From NCBI RefSeq assembly GCF_013377085.1, contig NZ_JACAAX010000023.1:1-64000 (forward strand): a stretch of DNA of 64,000 nucleotides. The letters are read 5' to 3'. Position 1 is the stretch's first letter, and each line of letters starts with the position of its first letter. The translations under genes were made by a program, and so were the position numbers. The notes beneath the pieces are model-generated. The model saw nothing but the letters and a program-made list of their open reading frames with translations, did no database searches and was not told the DNA's origin. Shown here one piece after another: positions 15,205-23,759 of this stretch. The stretch is from Rhodoplanes sp. Lineage in GTDB: Bacteria; Pseudomonadota; Alphaproteobacteria; Rhizobiales; Xanthobacteraceae.

Positions 15205-16860
15205 TTACTCCCGAACAGGAAGATGCGGATTTCCATCAGGTTGAGTTATTCCCGGGCGATGTCCATGCGGCCCTTGAGCGAAGGGGTCCTACTGCCCAGA
15301 GTGCCCGCCATAGTCGCCACGAACCCCAGTGGGCTGACCGTTTACACCTCGCACTTGAACATACTGTCCGTCGTCGCTACCCACTAGGGTTTCACCAGGC
15401 GCGAGCGGAATATTGTTTCCTTTTGAGTCTCCAATAATGACATCCTCTGGATAAGGGCCGACTTTCATCGAGTTGTAGATACTTTGCGTCCACGCATCTC
15501 CGATGATATCGCTGATCAGCCCAATCGCGCCTCCGATGAGGACGTCAAATCCGCCAACAAGGAGCCCAGATGGAGTCCCTAACCCTCCCGTTCCGCCAGC
15601 AATTGCGGCTGCGCTGCCGGTGCCAACGACAATCCCTGTGGCGATTCCGGCCTTCAGGCATCCGTTTTTTCCTCCGCAAGCATTGTACAGATATCCGAAG
15701 GCGGCGGTGACGGCACCGTTCTCGAACTTGCCGCCACCGGCCACGGAGGCGAGCCCACCGGCGGCGCTGGTCAGGGCGAGGCCGCCGACGAACTGACCTG
15801 CATCGGTTCGATAGTTCGGGAACGCTGTTGGAACCAGCGGCCCGACGCCGGCTCCGACCGCCGCCGACAAAGCACCATCGCGACACGATCCTCCCGACGC
15901 CGCGGAGCTGAGACAACCGACCGCGGCGTGACCGGCGACGTTTTGAGCATAGACACTTGGCTTGAAGTCGGGGGAGTCGAATGGGCCCATCCCGTGGGCG
16001 GTGGCGCCTCCGACGACGTTGAACGCGAACGCTGTGGCCCCGGCTATGGCTGCGGCCTTGAGCATGTCTCCTAGCTTTCCACCCGAGAGGCCGGTGGTAA
16101 TGCCAGAGCCCGCCGCGGCGGAGACTATGGGTGCAAGGAATGCATACGCACCATACACTCCCCCCGTCGCAACCGCGATCGCTGCGGTGATCACGAACTG
16201 AAGGATCGCCCGCACGATCGGGAACTTTTGGAGGAAGGTCGCCGCACCGTGGAAGAAGCTCGACAGCCACGAGAAGCCGCTCGGGTCCGTGAAGGTGAGC
16301 GGATCGTTGCCGACGTAGGAGTAGCGGTTCCAGGCCTGCGCGTTGAGCGGATCGGGGACGGTCGGATCGGCGCTGATCATCCGCCCGACCAGCGGGTCGT
16401 AGACGCGGCCGTTCATGTGCACCAGTGCGACCGCGTCGAGCTGCTCGTGGCCCGTGAATCCACGCGTCGTCTGGCTCTCGATGCTGCCGGTCACGTCGTC
16501 GGCACCGTTCGGATGCCGCCGCTTGCCCAGGCGTCGTAGCTCAGCCGCTCGACCACGGCGCTGGCTTCGTTGGTGACCACCGTGATCGAGCCCAAATGGT
16601 CGATGTGGAAGTAGCGTGTCGAGACGGTCTGGCTGACCACCTCGGTGACCCGCATGCCGACCTCGACGTTGCCGACCGCCAGATAGTCGGTCCACCGCGC
16701 TCCTGAGCCACCCGCTCCGGACAGTTCGCCAGAACGCCAAATCCAGAGATGTAGAGGGTGGTTCCTTCGGGCGCCGCCTGATTGAAGCGCAGGCGGTCGA
16801 CGTCGCGCAGGAAGGTGATGGTGCGGTCGCCCTGGGCGATACTCGCAGGCTTGGCGCAGC
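15205..16860 (-). pseudogene. 3' remnant of an Rhs polymorphic toxin gene with three lesions
   Basis: Reading on the minus strand, Rhs sequence starts abruptly near 16860 (KPASIAQGDRTITF, LYISGFGVLA). A 1-base loss near 16727-16730 shifts to the frame ELSGAGGSGARWTDYLAVGN; a second near 16526-16528 shifts into KRRHPNGADD, then the Rhs core GRVYDPLVGRMISADPTVPD and SYVGNDPLTFTDPSGF. After the core come a hydrophobic/Gly-rich pre-toxin region and a short C-terminal domain (GQYVQVRGVNGQPTGVR). An amber TAG at 15289-15291 stops it. Beyond the amber, the frame continues for 27 codons (DPFAQGPHGHRPG, then ITQPDGNPHLPVRE) to TAA at 15205-15207. The 5' shell-forming part is absent. Confidence 0.85.
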
Positions 16861-16861
16861 G

Positions 16862-16887
16862 TCGCTGCGCGGCGCTCCGGAACGACG
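16862..16887. repeat. Half copy of the family C repeat at the Rhs break
   Basis: TCGCTGCGCGGCGCTCCGGA followed by ACGACG matches one arm of the family C element. It lies exactly where recognisable Rhs sequence ends, so the loss of the 5' part of the toxin gene may have involved this repeat. Confidence 0.6.
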
Positions 16888-16907
16888 ACTTCTCGTGTGT
16901 CGGCCGG

Positions 16908-16937
16908 AAAAGAAAACGGGCGCCCGCAGGCGCCCGC
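16908..16937 (-). terminator. Rho-independent terminator of the carboxyltransferase gene
   Basis: On the minus strand an 8-bp perfect GC stem (CGGGCGCC paired with GGCGCCCG) with a 4-base loop is followed by TTTTCTTTT. It lies about 60 bases after the stop at 16999. Confidence 0.85.
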
Positions 16938-16998
16938 TCTTTCTGGAAGGTTCTTGGACCGGCGGATTGCCCGCCGGCCCCATGGTCGGCGGTTCTTC

Positions 16999-18228
16999 TC
17001 AGGCCGCCTTGCCGAGCACGCGCTTGGCGAGTTCGCGGAACTCGCCCTTGGACAGCAGCTTCTTGTGCTTGAGCGAGTGGGCCTTGACGGCCTGCAGCAC
17101 GGTCATCGCATCGTCGTCGGACACCTGCAAGCCGAGCTCCTGCAGCCACATGTTGACCGAGTCGATGCCCGAGCCCTTGCCCATCACGATGTCGGCCGGC
17201 GGCTGGCCGACCGATTGCGAGGTGAACGGGAACAGCTCGGTGGCCATCTGCTCGCCGCAGTTCTTGAACCAGCTCGCGATGATGCCGGACTCGATCTGAT
17301 AGAGGCCGTTGCCGACGATCGCCTTGTTCGACGGCACCTGCACGGCGGCGAGCCGCTGCACCAGATTGGCGAGCGGGGTCAGTTGCGTCGTGTCGATGCC
17401 GATGTCCTGCCCGTACATGGTCTTGAGCGCCATGACCAGCTCTTCCATCGGGGTGTTGCCCGAGCGCTCGCCGATGCCGAGCACGGTCGTGTGCGCCACC
17501 TGGACGCCTTCGGCCAGCGCCATGATGGTGTTGGCCACGCCCATGCCGAAGTCCTGGTGGAAGTGCGCCTCGAGGCGGACATTCAGGCGCTTCTTCACCT
17601 CGCGGGCGAAGTAGCCGGCGGCGTGCGGCGACAGAACGCCGAACGTGTCGACCAGCGCCACGGCGTCCATGTGGCCTTCCTTGCCGACGCGCTCGATCAG
17701 ATCGATCGCCCACTTCAGCTCGGCGCGCGAGAAATCGATCGGGAAGAACACGACCTCGAGGCCGTTGTCGTGAGCATAACGGGTCGACTCGATCGAGGTC
17801 TCGATCGCCTTCTCCATCTTCCAGCGATAGGCGTTCTCGACCAGGTGCATGCTGGAGGGGATCTCCATCACGACACCCTTCACGCCGGTATCGACGGCGC
17901 GCTTCACGTCGTCCTTCATGCAGCGGGCGAAGGCGAAGATCTCGGGGCCGAGATTACGCCTCACGATCTCCTTGATCGCATCGTTGTCGGAGGGCGACAC
18001 CACCGGCATGCCCGCCTCGATGCGGTGCACGCCGGCCTCGGCCAGCGCCTCGGCGATCCTGATCTTGTCGTCCTTGGAGAAGATGACGCCGGTCTGCTGC
18101 TCGCCGTCGCGGAGCGTGACGTCGTGGATCTTGATGTTCTTGGCGAAGTTGAGGCCTTTGGTGGCCTCAGCGGCGTAGTTCCACGGGCTCACGAACCAAT
18201 CTTTCGCTTTCCACGGCTCACTCGCCAT
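16999..18228 (-). CDS. HMGL/LeuA-like carboxyltransferase-family enzyme
   Basis: A 409-residue DRE-TIM metallolyase. The HMGL-type signature is DVTLRDGEQQ (about 36-45) and the metal-binding segment is EAHFHQDFGMGVANT. LGIGERSGNTPMEELVMAL matches the isopropylmalate/homocitrate synthase side of the superfamily. It lacks a C-terminal LeuA allosteric domain. Aldol condensation of an acyl-CoA with a 2-oxo acid, or the reverse cleavage, is expected, but the substrate is not determined. The start has a strong GAGGAGC site. A clear terminator follows. No leu or nif genes are nearby. Confidence 0.8.
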   Translation of the reverse strand: MASEPWKAKDWFVSPWNYAAEATKGLNFAKNIKIHDVTLRDGEQQTGVIFSKDDKIRIAEALAEAGVHRIEAGMPVVSPSDNDAIKEIVRRNLGPEIFAFARCMKDDVKRAVDTGVKGVVMEIPSSMHLVENAYRWKMEKAIETSIESTRYAHDNGLEVVFFPIDFSRAELKWAIDLIERVGKEGHMDAVALVDTFGVLSPHAAGYFAREVKKRLNVRLEAHFHQDFGMGVANTIMALAEGVQVAHTTVLGIGERSGNTPMEELVMALKTMYGQDIGIDTTQLTPLANLVQRLAAVQVPSNKAIVGNGLYQIESGIIASWFKNCGEQMATELFPFTSQSVGQPPADIVMGKGSGIDSVNMWLQELGLQVSDDDAMTVLQAVKAHSLKHKKLLSKGEFRELAKRVLGKAA

Positions 18229-18544
18229 CTGGCTGCTCCTCTCGGGGTAAAAGGTTGTCGAACGACATCGGTGGGACTTCTGCGGCCGTCGCCGGACGAC
18301 GGGGCCAGCCGTTCCGCTCCTGACACGGGCCGCATTCTACAGGCTTTGATTTGCCCCGGGACCGAAAAGACGCCCCGCGGCTGTGCTGAATTCTCCGATC
18401 AGTCATGCACTTGAAGCTGACATGGGCCCCCTGCCGGAAGCGCAGAGCGGCGTCTCGACCGGACGAAATCGAGTCGAATTGTCCTCGCCCGCGCGCGGCG
18501 ATGCGTCCGCAGAGGACGCAGCCCCGGCCTGCCGCAGCGCAGCA
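18229..18544. other. Intergenic, 316 bases, no gene seen
   Basis: It separates two minus-strand genes. The ribosome site of the carboxyltransferase gene lies at its left end, and its promoter should lie in this stretch. No clear hairpin, repeat or coding frame with its own ribosome site was identified. Confidence 0.5.
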
Positions 18545-19411
18545 TCATGCGATCGGATTGGTCAGATCTCCGATGCCCTCGATCGACACGGTCACGAGGT
18601 CGCCCGGCCTCAAAAAGCGTTGCGGCCGAAAGCCGATCCCCACCCCGGCCGGCGTGCCGGTGGCGATCAGGTCGCCGGGCTCGAGCGTCACATAGGCGCT
18701 GACGGTGGCGATGATGGTCGGCGTGTCGAAGATCATGTCGCGCAGCGGCGCCGCCTGACGGCGTTCGCCGTTGACGACGGTCGTCAGCATCTGTCCGTCG
18801 AGCGGCCCCATCTCGTCGGCGGTGACCAGCCACGGACCGACCGGACAGAATCCGTCGAGGCTCTTGCCGAGGAACCACTGCTTGTGGCGCTGCTGCACGG
18901 CGCGGGCCGTCACGTCGTTGACCACCGTGTAGCCGAACACGAAGTCGAGCGCCTCCTCGGCCGAGACCTTGGCGCAGCGCTTGCCGATCACCACGCCGAG
19001 TTCGCCCTCGTAGTCGGTGGTGTCGGTCGGATCGGCGGAGGCCGGCACCGGCTGCAGCGGATCGGCGAGCGACGAGGTCGCCTTGGTGAAGACCACCGGA
19101 AACTCGGGACTCTCCTGCTTGTCGCCCGACTGGTCGACGCCGCTGCGGGCGAACTCCTGAGCGTGGTCGTGATAGTTCTTGCCGACGCAGATCACGTTCT
19201 TGGCGAGCGGCCCGACCGGCGCCGCGAGCTTGACCCTGTCGAGCGCGACGGCGTCGCCGTGCTCGAATCGGTCGGCGCCGGCGTCGACCAGCGTGATCAT
19301 GTCACGCAGGTCGCGCACGGCCGCGCCGCCCTTCAGCAGCGGCCGGAACTCGTTGTCGGTGATGATGCCGAAGATCTTTCCGTCGGGGGAGTGCACGGCG
19401 GCGATGCGCAT
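18545..19411 (-). CDS. Fumarylacetoacetate hydrolase-family protein
   Basis: A 288-residue FAH-fold enzyme. It has VGKNYHDHAQEF (His in the metal site region), DYEGELGVVIGK with the acidic metal ligands, the later GYTVVNDVTAR, and GTPAGVG near the end. These are the marks of 2-hydroxyhepta-diene-dioate isomerases and acylpyruvate hydrolases, which cleave or isomerise ring-fission products. The ATG at 19411 opens MRIAAVHSPDG; the upstream extension is GC-palindromic and unlikely to be coding. The neighbouring TRAP binding protein gene, same strand and upstream, may supply an organic-acid substrate. Confidence 0.83.
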   Translation of the reverse strand: MRIAAVHSPDGKIFGIITDNEFRPLLKGGAAVRDLRDMITLVDAGADRFEHGDAVALDRVKLAAPVGPLAKNVICVGKNYHDHAQEFARSGVDQSGDKQESPEFPVVFTKATSSLADPLQPVPASADPTDTTDYEGELGVVIGKRCAKVSAEEALDFVFGYTVVNDVTARAVQQRHKQWFLGKSLDGFCPVGPWLVTADEMGPLDGQMLTTVVNGERRQAAPLRDMIFDTPTIIATVSAYVTLEPGDLIATGTPAGVGIGFRPQRFLRPGDLVTVSIEGIGDLTNPIA

Positions 19412-19564
19412 GTTGTCAGGCTGGCCTTCCGGTTCGGCCGGCCAGGACCGGCCGGTCGCGGCCGGCCCCGAGCGGCCGGTCGCCGCCGGATGGTATGTCA
19501 AGTGCCGCGGCGGGGAAAGCCGCCCGACCGAGCGACGCGCTGCCGTGCTGCACCGCAAAAACAA

Positions 19565-20638
19565 TCAGACTCCGCGGGCCTCCAGCACGGCCCGGATCGA
19601 CACGCGCGACCAGCCGGCGACGCGGTCGCGGAACCCCATGTAGGAGTCATGGACCTTTCGCGCCAGCGCATTGCGCTCCGCGATGCCGGCGAGCACGTCG
19701 GTCGCCTGCGCCCGGGCGGCGTCGACGATGTCGAGCGGGAACGTCTCGAGCTTCACCTTGTGCCGCTCGATCAGCGCGGCCAGCGCCTCGGCGTTGAGCC
19801 GCTCCATCTCGGAGAGCGCATAGGTCGCCTCGGCCGCGCAGGCATGCGCCACGATGGCTTTCAGCTCGGAGTCGAGACTGGTCCATGCAGTGAGCGCCAC
19901 CAGGCACTCGCCGGTGCCGTTTGGCTTGTTGAAGCCGGGCCCGACATAATGCGGCGCGACGCGATAGAGCCCGAGCGCGATGTCGGTGCCGGGGCCGACG
20001 AACTCGGCGCCGTCGAGCACGCCCGACTGCAGGCTCACCAGGATCTCTCCCGGCGCCGTCGTCTGCGGCGTCGCCCCGAGCCGGCGATAGACCTCGCCGC
20101 CGAGGCCGAGCGAGCGCACCTTGAGGCCCTTGAGATCGGCGAGCCCCTTCAAGGGCTGGCGGAACCAGCCGCCCATGCACACCCCGGTGTTGCCGCCCAT
20201 GAAGGGCTTGGCACCGAACGGGGCATAGAGCTCGTCCCACAGCGCCTGGCCGCCGCCCGCCTCCACCCAGGCGACGTGCTCGGCCGGGGTGAGGCCGAAC
20301 GGCACCGTGGTGTAGAACGCCGCCGCCGGCTGCTTGCCCTGCCAGTAGAACGCCGCCGTGTGGCCCATCTCGACCACGCCGCCGCCGACCGCGTCGAGCA
20401 CCTCGAAGGCCGGCACCACCTCACCCGCGGCGTGGACCGTGATCTGCAGGCGGCCGCCCGACATCGCGGCGATCCGCTCGGCGATCCGCTCGGCCGACAT
20501 GCCGGGGCCCGGCAGCCGCTTCGGCCACGACGTCACCATCCGCCAGCGCCTCGTCTCGGCCCGCGCCACCGCAGGGGCCGCCAGCGCCGCCACTCCGGCT
20601 GCGGCGCCTGCGAGATGCCGCCGGGTGAACTTTCTCAT
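19565..20638 (-). CDS. TRAP transporter substrate-binding protein (DctP family)
   Basis: A 357-residue protein with a Tat-type signal (FTRRHLAGAAAG). The mature part starts RRWRMVTSWPKRLPGPGMSA, characteristic of TakP/DctP-type binding proteins that bind 2-oxo acids or other carboxylates as dimers in the periplasm. VRSLGLGGEVYRRLGA contains the conserved Arg that pairs with the substrate carboxylate. The DctQ and DctM membrane genes are not in the window, so it must work with a distant transporter. Ribosome site CAGGAG precedes ATG. Confidence 0.88.
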   Translation of the reverse strand: MRKFTRRHLAGAAAGVAALAAPAVARAETRRWRMVTSWPKRLPGPGMSAERIAERIAAMSGGRLQITVHAAGEVVPAFEVLDAVGGGVVEMGHTAAFYWQGKQPAAAFYTTVPFGLTPAEHVAWVEAGGGQALWDELYAPFGAKPFMGGNTGVCMGGWFRQPLKGLADLKGLKVRSLGLGGEVYRRLGATPQTTAPGEILVSLQSGVLDGAEFVGPGTDIALGLYRVAPHYVGPGFNKPNGTGECLVALTAWTSLDSELKAIVAHACAAEATYALSEMERLNAEALAALIERHKVKLETFPLDIVDAARAQATDVLAGIAERNALARKVHDSYMGFRDRVAGWSRVSIRAVLEARGV

Positions 20639-20662
20639 GTCACGCTCCTGAACTCACACTTT

Positions 20663-20786
20663 CGTCGTTCCGGGGCGCTGCGAAGCAGCGAGCCCGGAAC
20701 CCATAACCCCGGTTTTTCGTGAGCCACCGCCCCAGGGCGTATGGATTCCGGGCTCGCGGACCTGCGGTCCGCGCCCCGGAATGACC
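20663..20786. repeat. Mirrored intergenic repeat, family C, long copy
   Basis: The left block (CGTCGTTCCGGGGCGCTGCG) and right block (GCGCCCCGGAATGACC) mirror each other. In between lies a second stem-forming block (GGATTCCGGGCTCGCGGACC). It matches the layout of the copy at 40441-40545. It lies upstream of the TRAP gene and beyond the 3' end of thiD. Confidence 0.8.
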
Positions 20787-20808
20787 AGCTCGGTGATCTG
20801 CGCATCGC

Positions 20809-21606
20809 TCACCACCACCGCGAAAAATGATGGACCGGCCCGTGTCCCGAGCCGATGCTCAGCCGATCGGCGGCGGCGATCGCCTCCGCCAGATAGGCCT
20901 TGGCGGCGCCGACCGCGGCGACGAGGTCGAGCCCCTTGGCGAGCCCGGCCGCCACCGCCGAGGACAGCGTGCAGCCGGTCCCGTGGGTGTTTCGCGTGGC
21001 GATCCGGGGCGCCGCGAAGCGCCGCACCCCGGCGGGCGTGACCAGCAGGTCGGCGCTTTCCGGCCCGGCGCCGTGACCGCCCTTGATCAATACGGCCCGC
21101 GCCCCACGGGCGAGCAGCCCCTCGCCCTGCGCCCGCATCTCCGCCTCGTCGTGCGCGACGGCGGTGCCGAGCAGGGCCGCGGCCTCGGGCAGGTTCGGCG
21201 TGACGAGATCGGCGCGCGCCAGCAGCGCACGGATCAGCGCATCGACCGCCGCGGGAGCGAGCAGCCGCGCCCCGCTGGTCGCGACCATGACCGGGTCGAG
21301 CACCACGTTGCGGGCGCCGTGGCGGTCGAGCCCCTCGGCCACCGCCGTGATGGCGGCCGGCACCGACAGCATGCCGATCTTGGTCGCATCGACGGCGAGG
21401 TCGGAGAACACCGCGTCGATCTGGGCCGCGATGAAGGCGGGCGGCACGTCGTGGATTGCCGTGACGCCGGTGGTGTTCTGCGCCGTCAGCGCGGCGATCA
21501 CCGAGGCTCCGTAGACGCCGAGCGCCGAGAAGGTCTTCAGGTCGGCCTGGATGCCGGCGCCGCCGCTCGAATCCGAACCCGCGATGGTGACGGCGATGGC
21601 GGTCAT
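20809..21606 (-). CDS. thiD: Hydroxymethylpyrimidine/phosphomethylpyrimidine kinase
   Basis: A 265-residue ribokinase-fold enzyme. It starts AVTIAGSDSSGGAGIQADLK, the ThiD signature, with LDPVMVATSG and the C-terminal anion-hole motif NTHGTGCTLSSA. It phosphorylates HMP to HMP-P and then HMP-PP for thiamine synthesis. The thiE stop and this ATG overlap as TGATG, indicating translational coupling; a GTG one codon earlier is also possible. It is last of three genes under a TPP riboswitch. Confidence 0.93.
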   Translation of the reverse strand: MTAIAVTIAGSDSSGGAGIQADLKTFSALGVYGASVIAALTAQNTTGVTAIHDVPPAFIAAQIDAVFSDLAVDATKIGMLSVPAAITAVAEGLDRHGARNVVLDPVMVATSGARLLAPAAVDALIRALLARADLVTPNLPEAAALLGTAVAHDEAEMRAQGEGLLARGARAVLIKGGHGAGPESADLLVTPAGVRRFAAPRIATRNTHGTGCTLSSAVAAGLAKGLDLVAAVGAAKAYLAEAIAAADRLSIGSGHGPVHHFSRWW

Positions 21607-22265
21607 CACGCCTGCCGTTGCGCCAGCGCGCCGTCCACGATGGCGCGCAATGCCCGCGCCGCCATCTCGGGATCGGCCGCCAGCGACAGCGCCGAGATCA
21701 CCGCGACGCCGTCGGCGCCGGCCGCGATCGCGGCGGCGGCGTTGGTCGTGTCGATGCCGGCGATGCCGACGACCGGCATCGTCGGTGCGCGCCGCCGCAG
21801 CACGGCGCGGATCGCGCCGAGACCCGCAGGCCCCATCGGCGGCGCCGGATTGTCCTTGGAGAGCGTCGCATAGACGCCGCCGACGCCGGCATAGTCGATC
21901 AGCTCGATCGGCACGGCCTCGGCCTGCGCGATCGACTTGATCGAGTGGCCGATGATCGCGGCGGGACCGAGCAGCGCCCGCGCATCGGCGATCTCCATGT
22001 CGTCCGGCCCGAGATGCACGCCGCTGGCGCCGGCCGCGAGCGCGACGTCGACCCGGTCGTTGACGATCAGCGGCACGCCGAGCGGCGACAGCTCGTCGAT
22101 CAAGGCGCGCGCCGTGTCGATCAGCCGGCGGGTGTGGCCGTGCTTGTCGCGGAGCTGCACCAGCGTGGCGCCGCCGGCGACGGCCGCGCGGGCGAGGTCG
22201 ACCAGCGGGCGGCCACCGGCGCGCTCGGGATCCACGATGGCGTTGAGACGAACATCGACCGGCAT
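21606..22265 (-). CDS. thiE: Thiamine-phosphate synthase
   Basis: A 219-residue TIM barrel. It shows VQLRDKHG (pyrophosphate/Mg binding), NDRVDVALAAGASGVHLGPD, and the late GIAGID. It joins HMP-PP and thiazole phosphate to give thiamine phosphate. GHSIKS corresponds to the usual GxS loop. The ATG at 22265 overlaps the thiM stop as TGATG; the downstream end overlaps thiD the same way. Confidence 0.92.
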   Translation of the reverse strand: MPVDVRLNAIVDPERAGGRPLVDLARAAVAGGATLVQLRDKHGHTRRLIDTARALIDELSPLGVPLIVNDRVDVALAAGASGVHLGPDDMEIADARALLGPAAIIGHSIKSIAQAEAVPIELIDYAGVGGVYATLSKDNPAPPMGPAGLGAIRAVLRRRAPTMPVVGIAGIDTTNAAAAIAAGADGVAVISALSLAADPEMAARALRAIVDGALAQRQA

Positions 22266-23053
22266 CAGCTCACCCTCGCCCGCTCGTGCAGGTCCTTGCG
22301 ATCGAGATCGAACAGCGCATCGAGAATGCTGGTGGCGAGGCTGCCCGGCCCGCTCGACACGACGGCGGCGCGCTCGGCCGCGACCCCGAGCACCAGATGC
22401 GCCGCGATGGTGGCCCGCCACGGGTCGTCCTCGACGGCGAGGCAGGCGGCGACCAGGGCGGCGCCGGCGCAGCCCATGGCGGTGATGCGCGTCATCCAGC
22501 GATGGCCGTTGGCGATCGCTGCGTGCCGGGCGCCGTCCGAGACCTGGTCGGTCTCCCCGCTCAGCGCCACCACGGCATGCAGCCCGGACGCGAAGCGGTC
22601 GATCGCGGCCGGCTCCGGCGGGCCGCCCGCCAGCGCCGAGAACTCGGCCGGATTGAGCCGCACCACGGTCGGCCGCATGGCGAGCAGCGCCTGGGCGAAG
22701 CCGGCGCGGTCCGGCGAGCGGTCGACGAACACCGGATCGAGAACCCAAGGCAGCCCGTTGTCGGCGGCGGCGTCGATGGCGAGGCCGATGGCCGCCCGCC
22801 GCGAATCGTCGAGCGTGCCGACATTGACCAGCAGCGCATCGGCGCTGGACACGAAGGCCGCCACCTCGTCGGCCGCGATGGTCATCGACGGGATGGCGCC
22901 GGCGGCGAGCAGCAGATTGGCCGTATAGGTCTGGGCCACCGTGTTGGTGATGCAATGAACCCGCGGGCGACGCTCGCGCAGGCGGGCGAGCACGTCCGCC
23001 GCCGCGTCGACGAGGTCGCTGGTTCCGACGGGATCGCTGTCGCGCGCGCGCAT
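22265..23053 (-). CDS. thiM: Hydroxyethylthiazole kinase
   Basis: A 262-residue ribokinase-like enzyme. HCITNTVAQTYTANLLLAAG near the N-terminus, LDPVFVDRS, LNPAEF, and the catalytic-site region TAMGCAGA are typical; ThiM usually has GTGCxLGA-like ATMGCGLTA. It salvages thiazole alcohol by phosphorylation. It is first in thiM-thiE-thiD, directly after the riboswitch. GGAGGGAGCTCGAG precedes the ATG. Because thiC, thiG and thiO are absent here, this operon appears to serve salvage, with de novo genes elsewhere if present. Confidence 0.92.
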   Translation of the reverse strand: MRARDSDPVGTSDLVDAAADVLARLRERRPRVHCITNTVAQTYTANLLLAAGAIPSMTIAADEVAAFVSSADALLVNVGTLDDSRRAAIGLAIDAAADNGLPWVLDPVFVDRSPDRAGFAQALLAMRPTVVRLNPAEFSALAGGPPEPAAIDRFASGLHAVVALSGETDQVSDGARHAAIANGHRWMTRITAMGCAGAALVAACLAVEDDPWRATIAAHLVLGVAAERAAVVSSGPGSLATSILDALFDLDRKDLHERARVS

Positions 23054-23062
23054 CTCGAGCTC

Positions 23063-23185
23063 CCTCCGCCGGCATGATCCGGATCAGGTTCGACGGGTTG
23101 GCAGACAGCCTGCCCGAGGCGTTCGGGCCGGCCGCGGCGCCTCTCAGTCCGGACGCGGATTCGCCGGACACCCCGCTGAGATTGC
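23063..23185 (-). promoter_or_regulatory. TPP riboswitch (Thi-box)
   Basis: On the minus strand the leader has the conserved blocks CTCAGCGGGGTG, CTGAGAGG, AACCCGTCGAACCTGATCCG and GATCATGCCGGCG in the right order. These form the P2 and P4-P5 parts that bind the pyrimidine and the pyrophosphate of TPP. The last block runs into the thiM ribosome site (GGAGGGAG) within about 15 bases, so control is probably by hiding the ribosome site when TPP is bound. No separate terminator hairpin is evident. Confidence 0.95.
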
Positions 23186-23393
23186 AGGCGGAAACTAGTC
23201 GCTCGCCTGCCGGGGCGCAAGGGATGGCGTCCCGGCGCGCGGCGGCGCGGCCCCCCGCGGGCCGGGTGGGCGGGCGGCGCGCGCTGCGCTTGTCAAAGCC
23301 GCGCGGTTTTGCTCGATTGCGGCGGGTCGTGATCGCGGCAAGTTTTTGGCGCGACATCGCGGCCGGGCGCCGGGCCGGCGCGGGGGGAAGCCG

Positions 23394-23630
23394 ATGGTTC
23401 CGTTCTTCGTGCAGATCAAATGCAACCTGGGCAAGTCGTACCAGGTCGCCAACCAGCTCGCCGACGCCGAGATCGCCTCGGAAATCTACTCGACGGCGGG
23501 CGACTACGATCTCCTGGTGAAGTTCTACGTCGATCAGTCGACCGACATCGGCCATTTCGTCAACGAGAAGGTCCAGACCATCCCGGGCATCATGGACACC
23601 AAGACGATCATCACGTTCAAGGCGTTCTGA
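23394..23630 (+). CDS. Stand-alone Lrp/AsnC ligand-binding (RAM) domain protein
   Basis: A 78-residue protein consisting only of the alpha-beta effector domain of Lrp/AsnC regulators, without the DNA-binding half. It shows VQIKCNLGKSYQVAN, IYSTAGDYDLLVKFYVD and TKTIITFKAF. Such proteins form ring oligomers and are thought to bind amino acids or modulate full-length Lrp proteins. The ATG at 23394 follows GGGGGGAAG. It is monocistronic, with a strong bidirectional terminator 80 bases downstream. Confidence 0.85.
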   Translation: MVPFFVQIKCNLGKSYQVANQLADAEIASEIYSTAGDYDLLVKFYVDQSTDIGHFVNEKVQTIPGIMDTKTIITFKAF

Positions 23631-23710
23631 GCCGCCGCGCCGGCCGAAGACCGGCCCCGGAGAGCGCGGCGGGCCTGCATCGGCGCAGCCGCGCGGTCGC
23701 CTGGAATCGA

Positions 23711-23736
23711 AAAGCCCCGGCCGAGGCCGGGGCTTT
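23711..23736. terminator. Bidirectional intrinsic terminator
   Basis: A perfect 12-bp stem starting AAAGCCCCGGCC, a 2-base centre, and the mirrored arm ending GGGGCTTT. The flanking A and T runs allow termination on both strands. It separates the convergent RAM-domain gene and the double-barrel outer-membrane protein gene. Confidence 0.9.
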
Positions 23737-23759
23737 CGCAAAGCGTCGAGCGAGCGCGT

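Noticed and set aside
15289-15291. Recoding of the TAG as a sense codon (pyrrolysine or suppressor)
   Set aside because: Other genes in the window end in TAG (for example 13996-13998), no tRNA-Pyl context is seen, and the gene carries other lesions.
16500-16860. Programmed frameshifting as an explanation for the two Rhs frame changes
   Set aside because: Both sites are simple losses of one G in short G runs, without slippery heptamers or downstream pseudoknots, and an amber codon follows later. Decay or sequencing error is simpler.
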